A DNA stretch of 5,783 bases from positions 1 to 5,783 of the forward strand of contig USTA01000063.1 in assembly GCA_900557475.1 (NCBI GenBank), written 5' to 3'. The stretch comes from an uncultured Clostridium sp. (GTDB lineage Bacteria; Bacillota; Clostridia; TANB77; CAG-508). Both the position numbers and the translations under genes were made by a program. Position 1 is the first letter of the stretch. Each line of letters opens with the position of its first letter. The notes beneath the pieces were generated by a model. It was not told the origin of the DNA, did no database searches, and saw only the letters and a program-made list of their open reading frames with translations. Shown piece by piece: positions 5,113-5,783 of this stretch.

Positions 5113-5580
5113 ATGTTAAAAAAATTATCAATTATAAGTGTCCTTCTTATTTTACTAGGATTTTTATCAAGTACGGTTTTAGCAACATCTGATATGTCAA
5201 ATTATATGAGAGATGCAGGAAACAATATTGGAGAGGCAGCTAGAAATACGGCAGATGGAGTAGGTAATGTAGTAGAAAATACATGGGATGCCACAAAAAA
5301 TACAGCAAGTGCAGTAGGTAATGCAGTAGAAAATACATGGGACGCAGCAAAAAATACTACACATGCCGCTGGTGACGCAATTGGAAATACTGCAGGAACT
5401 GTTACAAATGGTGTAAAAAATATGGTAGATACATCTGAAAGTGGTATGCAATCAGGAAATAGTTATACTTTTTTAGGATTAGGTTTAGATGTTTGGATGT
5501 GGATTATTTTAATTGCAATAGTTGTAATAGCAATTGTCTTGATTTGTAAATATATGAAAGAACACAATGACCATGATTAA
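5113..5580 (+). CDS. secreted or membrane-anchored protein with 18-residue amphipathic helical repeats, function unknown
   Basis: I do not recognise a named family for this 155-residue protein. Seen: a signal peptide (Lys-Lys, hydrophobic core 5-19, likely cleavage after VLA at 24), an Asn/Thr/Ala/Gly-rich helical region (30-105), a short linker, a hydrophobic helix (about 126-145) and a cytoplasmic tail KYMKEHNDHD. The middle has two near-identical 18-residue units, 50-67 and 68-85, each containing ENTWDA and KNT. The Asn-Thr dyad recurs at 45, 56, 63, 74, 81 and 92, with spacings alternating 11 and 7. These are helix-turn multiples, so the dyads fall on one face. The pattern resembles group-3 LEA, YtxH-like or apolipoprotein-like helices; that is likeness, not proven homology. 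The helices should lie outside the membrane, tethered by the C-terminal helix, with no LPXTG motif. The ATG follows AAAGGAGG with a tight four-base spacing. Confidence 0.8.
   Translation: MLKKLSIISVLLILLGFLSSTVLATSDMSNYMRDAGNNIGEAARNTADGVGNVVENTWDATKNTASAVGNAVENTWDAAKNTTHAAGDAIGNTAGTVTNGVKNMVDTSESGMQSGNSYTFLGLGLDVWMWIILIAIVVIAIVLICKYMKEHNDHD
5260..5367 (+). repeat. 54-base tandem direct repeat, two copies, in frame
   Basis: Copy 1 (5260-5313) and copy 2 (5314-5367) are identical at 45 of 54 bases by direct comparison and encode the two 18-residue helical units. Most differences fall in the second half of the unit. This is consistent with duplication followed by divergence that keeps the helical pattern. 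Confidence 0.85.
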
Positions 5581-5606
5581 AGGTAGGCTTTAAGAGCTTA
5601 CCTTTT
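5579..5606 (+). terminator. rho-independent terminator after the repeat-protein gene, short T run
   Basis: AAAGGTAGGCT (5579-5589) pairs with AGCTTACCTTT (5595-5605), 11 pairs with one G-U, around the 5-base loop TTAAG. The stem begins inside the stop codon of the repeat protein. The T run is only four bases (5603-5606), so termination may be partial. Confidence 0.7.
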
Positions 5607-5665
5607 AATATATACAAATAAATTTAGCTATAAAAAAATAGAAATAATTAAAAACAAAATTAGAA

Positions 5666-5694
5666 TTGACTTCTTAATGAATACATAGTAAAAT
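5666..5694 (+). promoter_or_regulatory. sigma-A-type promoter near the right edge
   Basis: TTGACT (5666-5671) and TAAAAT (5689-5694) are 17 bases apart, which matches 10 of 12 consensus bases. Transcription would begin near 5701 and run off the window. The 60 bases between the preceding terminator and this promoter are plain AT-rich sequence with nothing I can identify. Confidence 0.6.
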
Positions 5695-5727
5695 ACAATT
5701 ATTGGAAAAAATATATGTTGTCTGAAA

Positions 5728-5783
5728 ATGGGTAAAAAAATTATAACAGATGAAATTTACTCTACTTGCAAAAGGTTAAATCA
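5728..5783 (+). CDS. possible start of a further gene (partial, cut by the window edge)
   Basis: After the promoter at 5666-5694, an ATG at 5728 opens a frame that stays open for 18 codons to the edge, starting MGKKIITDEIYS. No family is recognisable. Its ribosome binding site is poor: only GGA at 5704-5706, over 20 bases away. That GGA is better placed for ATG 5715, which reads MLSENG and then stops at TAA 5733-5735. The transcript could instead begin with an RNA leader or be a non-coding RNA. Confidence 0.3.
   Translation, partial: MGKKIITDEIYSTCKRLN

Noticed and set aside
5197..5451. Minus-strand open frame with many cysteines opposite the repeat protein
   Set aside because: The Cys/Ile/Ser pattern is the antisense reading of the Asn-Thr/Ala repeat codons. 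It has no start signals, while the + strand has a ribosome binding site, a signal peptide and periodic structure.

Overview
The window is strongly AT-rich DNA. It has strong AAGGAGG-type ribosome binding sites, sigma-A-like promoters (TTGAMW, 17 bases, TAAAAT), almost exclusive use of AGA for arginine and the standard genetic code. Together with an L-lactate dehydrogenase that keeps the fructose-1,6-bisphosphate (FBP) effector residues and a class II aldolase, this points to a fermentative low-GC member of the Bacillota, probably class Clostridia. I cannot name the species. All genes are on the + strand.

Layout. Positions 1-21 may be the last codons of an upstream gene. A multi-pass membrane protein of the CmpB-like 'putative ABC transporter permease' family (94-906) is followed after 43 bases by glmM, phosphoglucosamine mutase (950-2312). 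glmM is split by a single +1 frame change at about 1550-1553, and every catalytic motif is preserved across the two frames. Its ribosome binding site lies 32 bases from the ATG but is brought to 5 bases by a perfect hairpin. Next is a three-helix membrane protein of unknown function with a lysine-rich tail (2407-2814), with its own promoter and a strong intrinsic terminator. Then come ldh (2999-3949) and fba (4006-4941). The fba gene has a near-consensus private promoter overlapping the end of ldh, and a terminator after it. A small secreted or membrane-anchored protein with an 18-residue helical repeat follows (5113-5580), with a weaker terminator. The last 120 bases hold a good promoter and possibly the start of another gene cut by the window edge.

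How the genes relate. GlmM makes glucosamine-1-phosphate for peptidoglycan precursors. Fba cleaves FBP in glycolysis, and Ldh regenerates NAD+ from pyruvate. Ldh keeps the two residues through which FBP activates this family, so its effector is the substrate of its neighbour. The membrane proteins have no visible functional link to these enzymes.

I see no mobile element, CRISPR array, phage gene or defence system. The parts that depart from routine are the glmM frame change with its unusual CTT-CGG context, the hairpin-bridged glmM start, and the 11/7-residue periodic protein at the 3' end.
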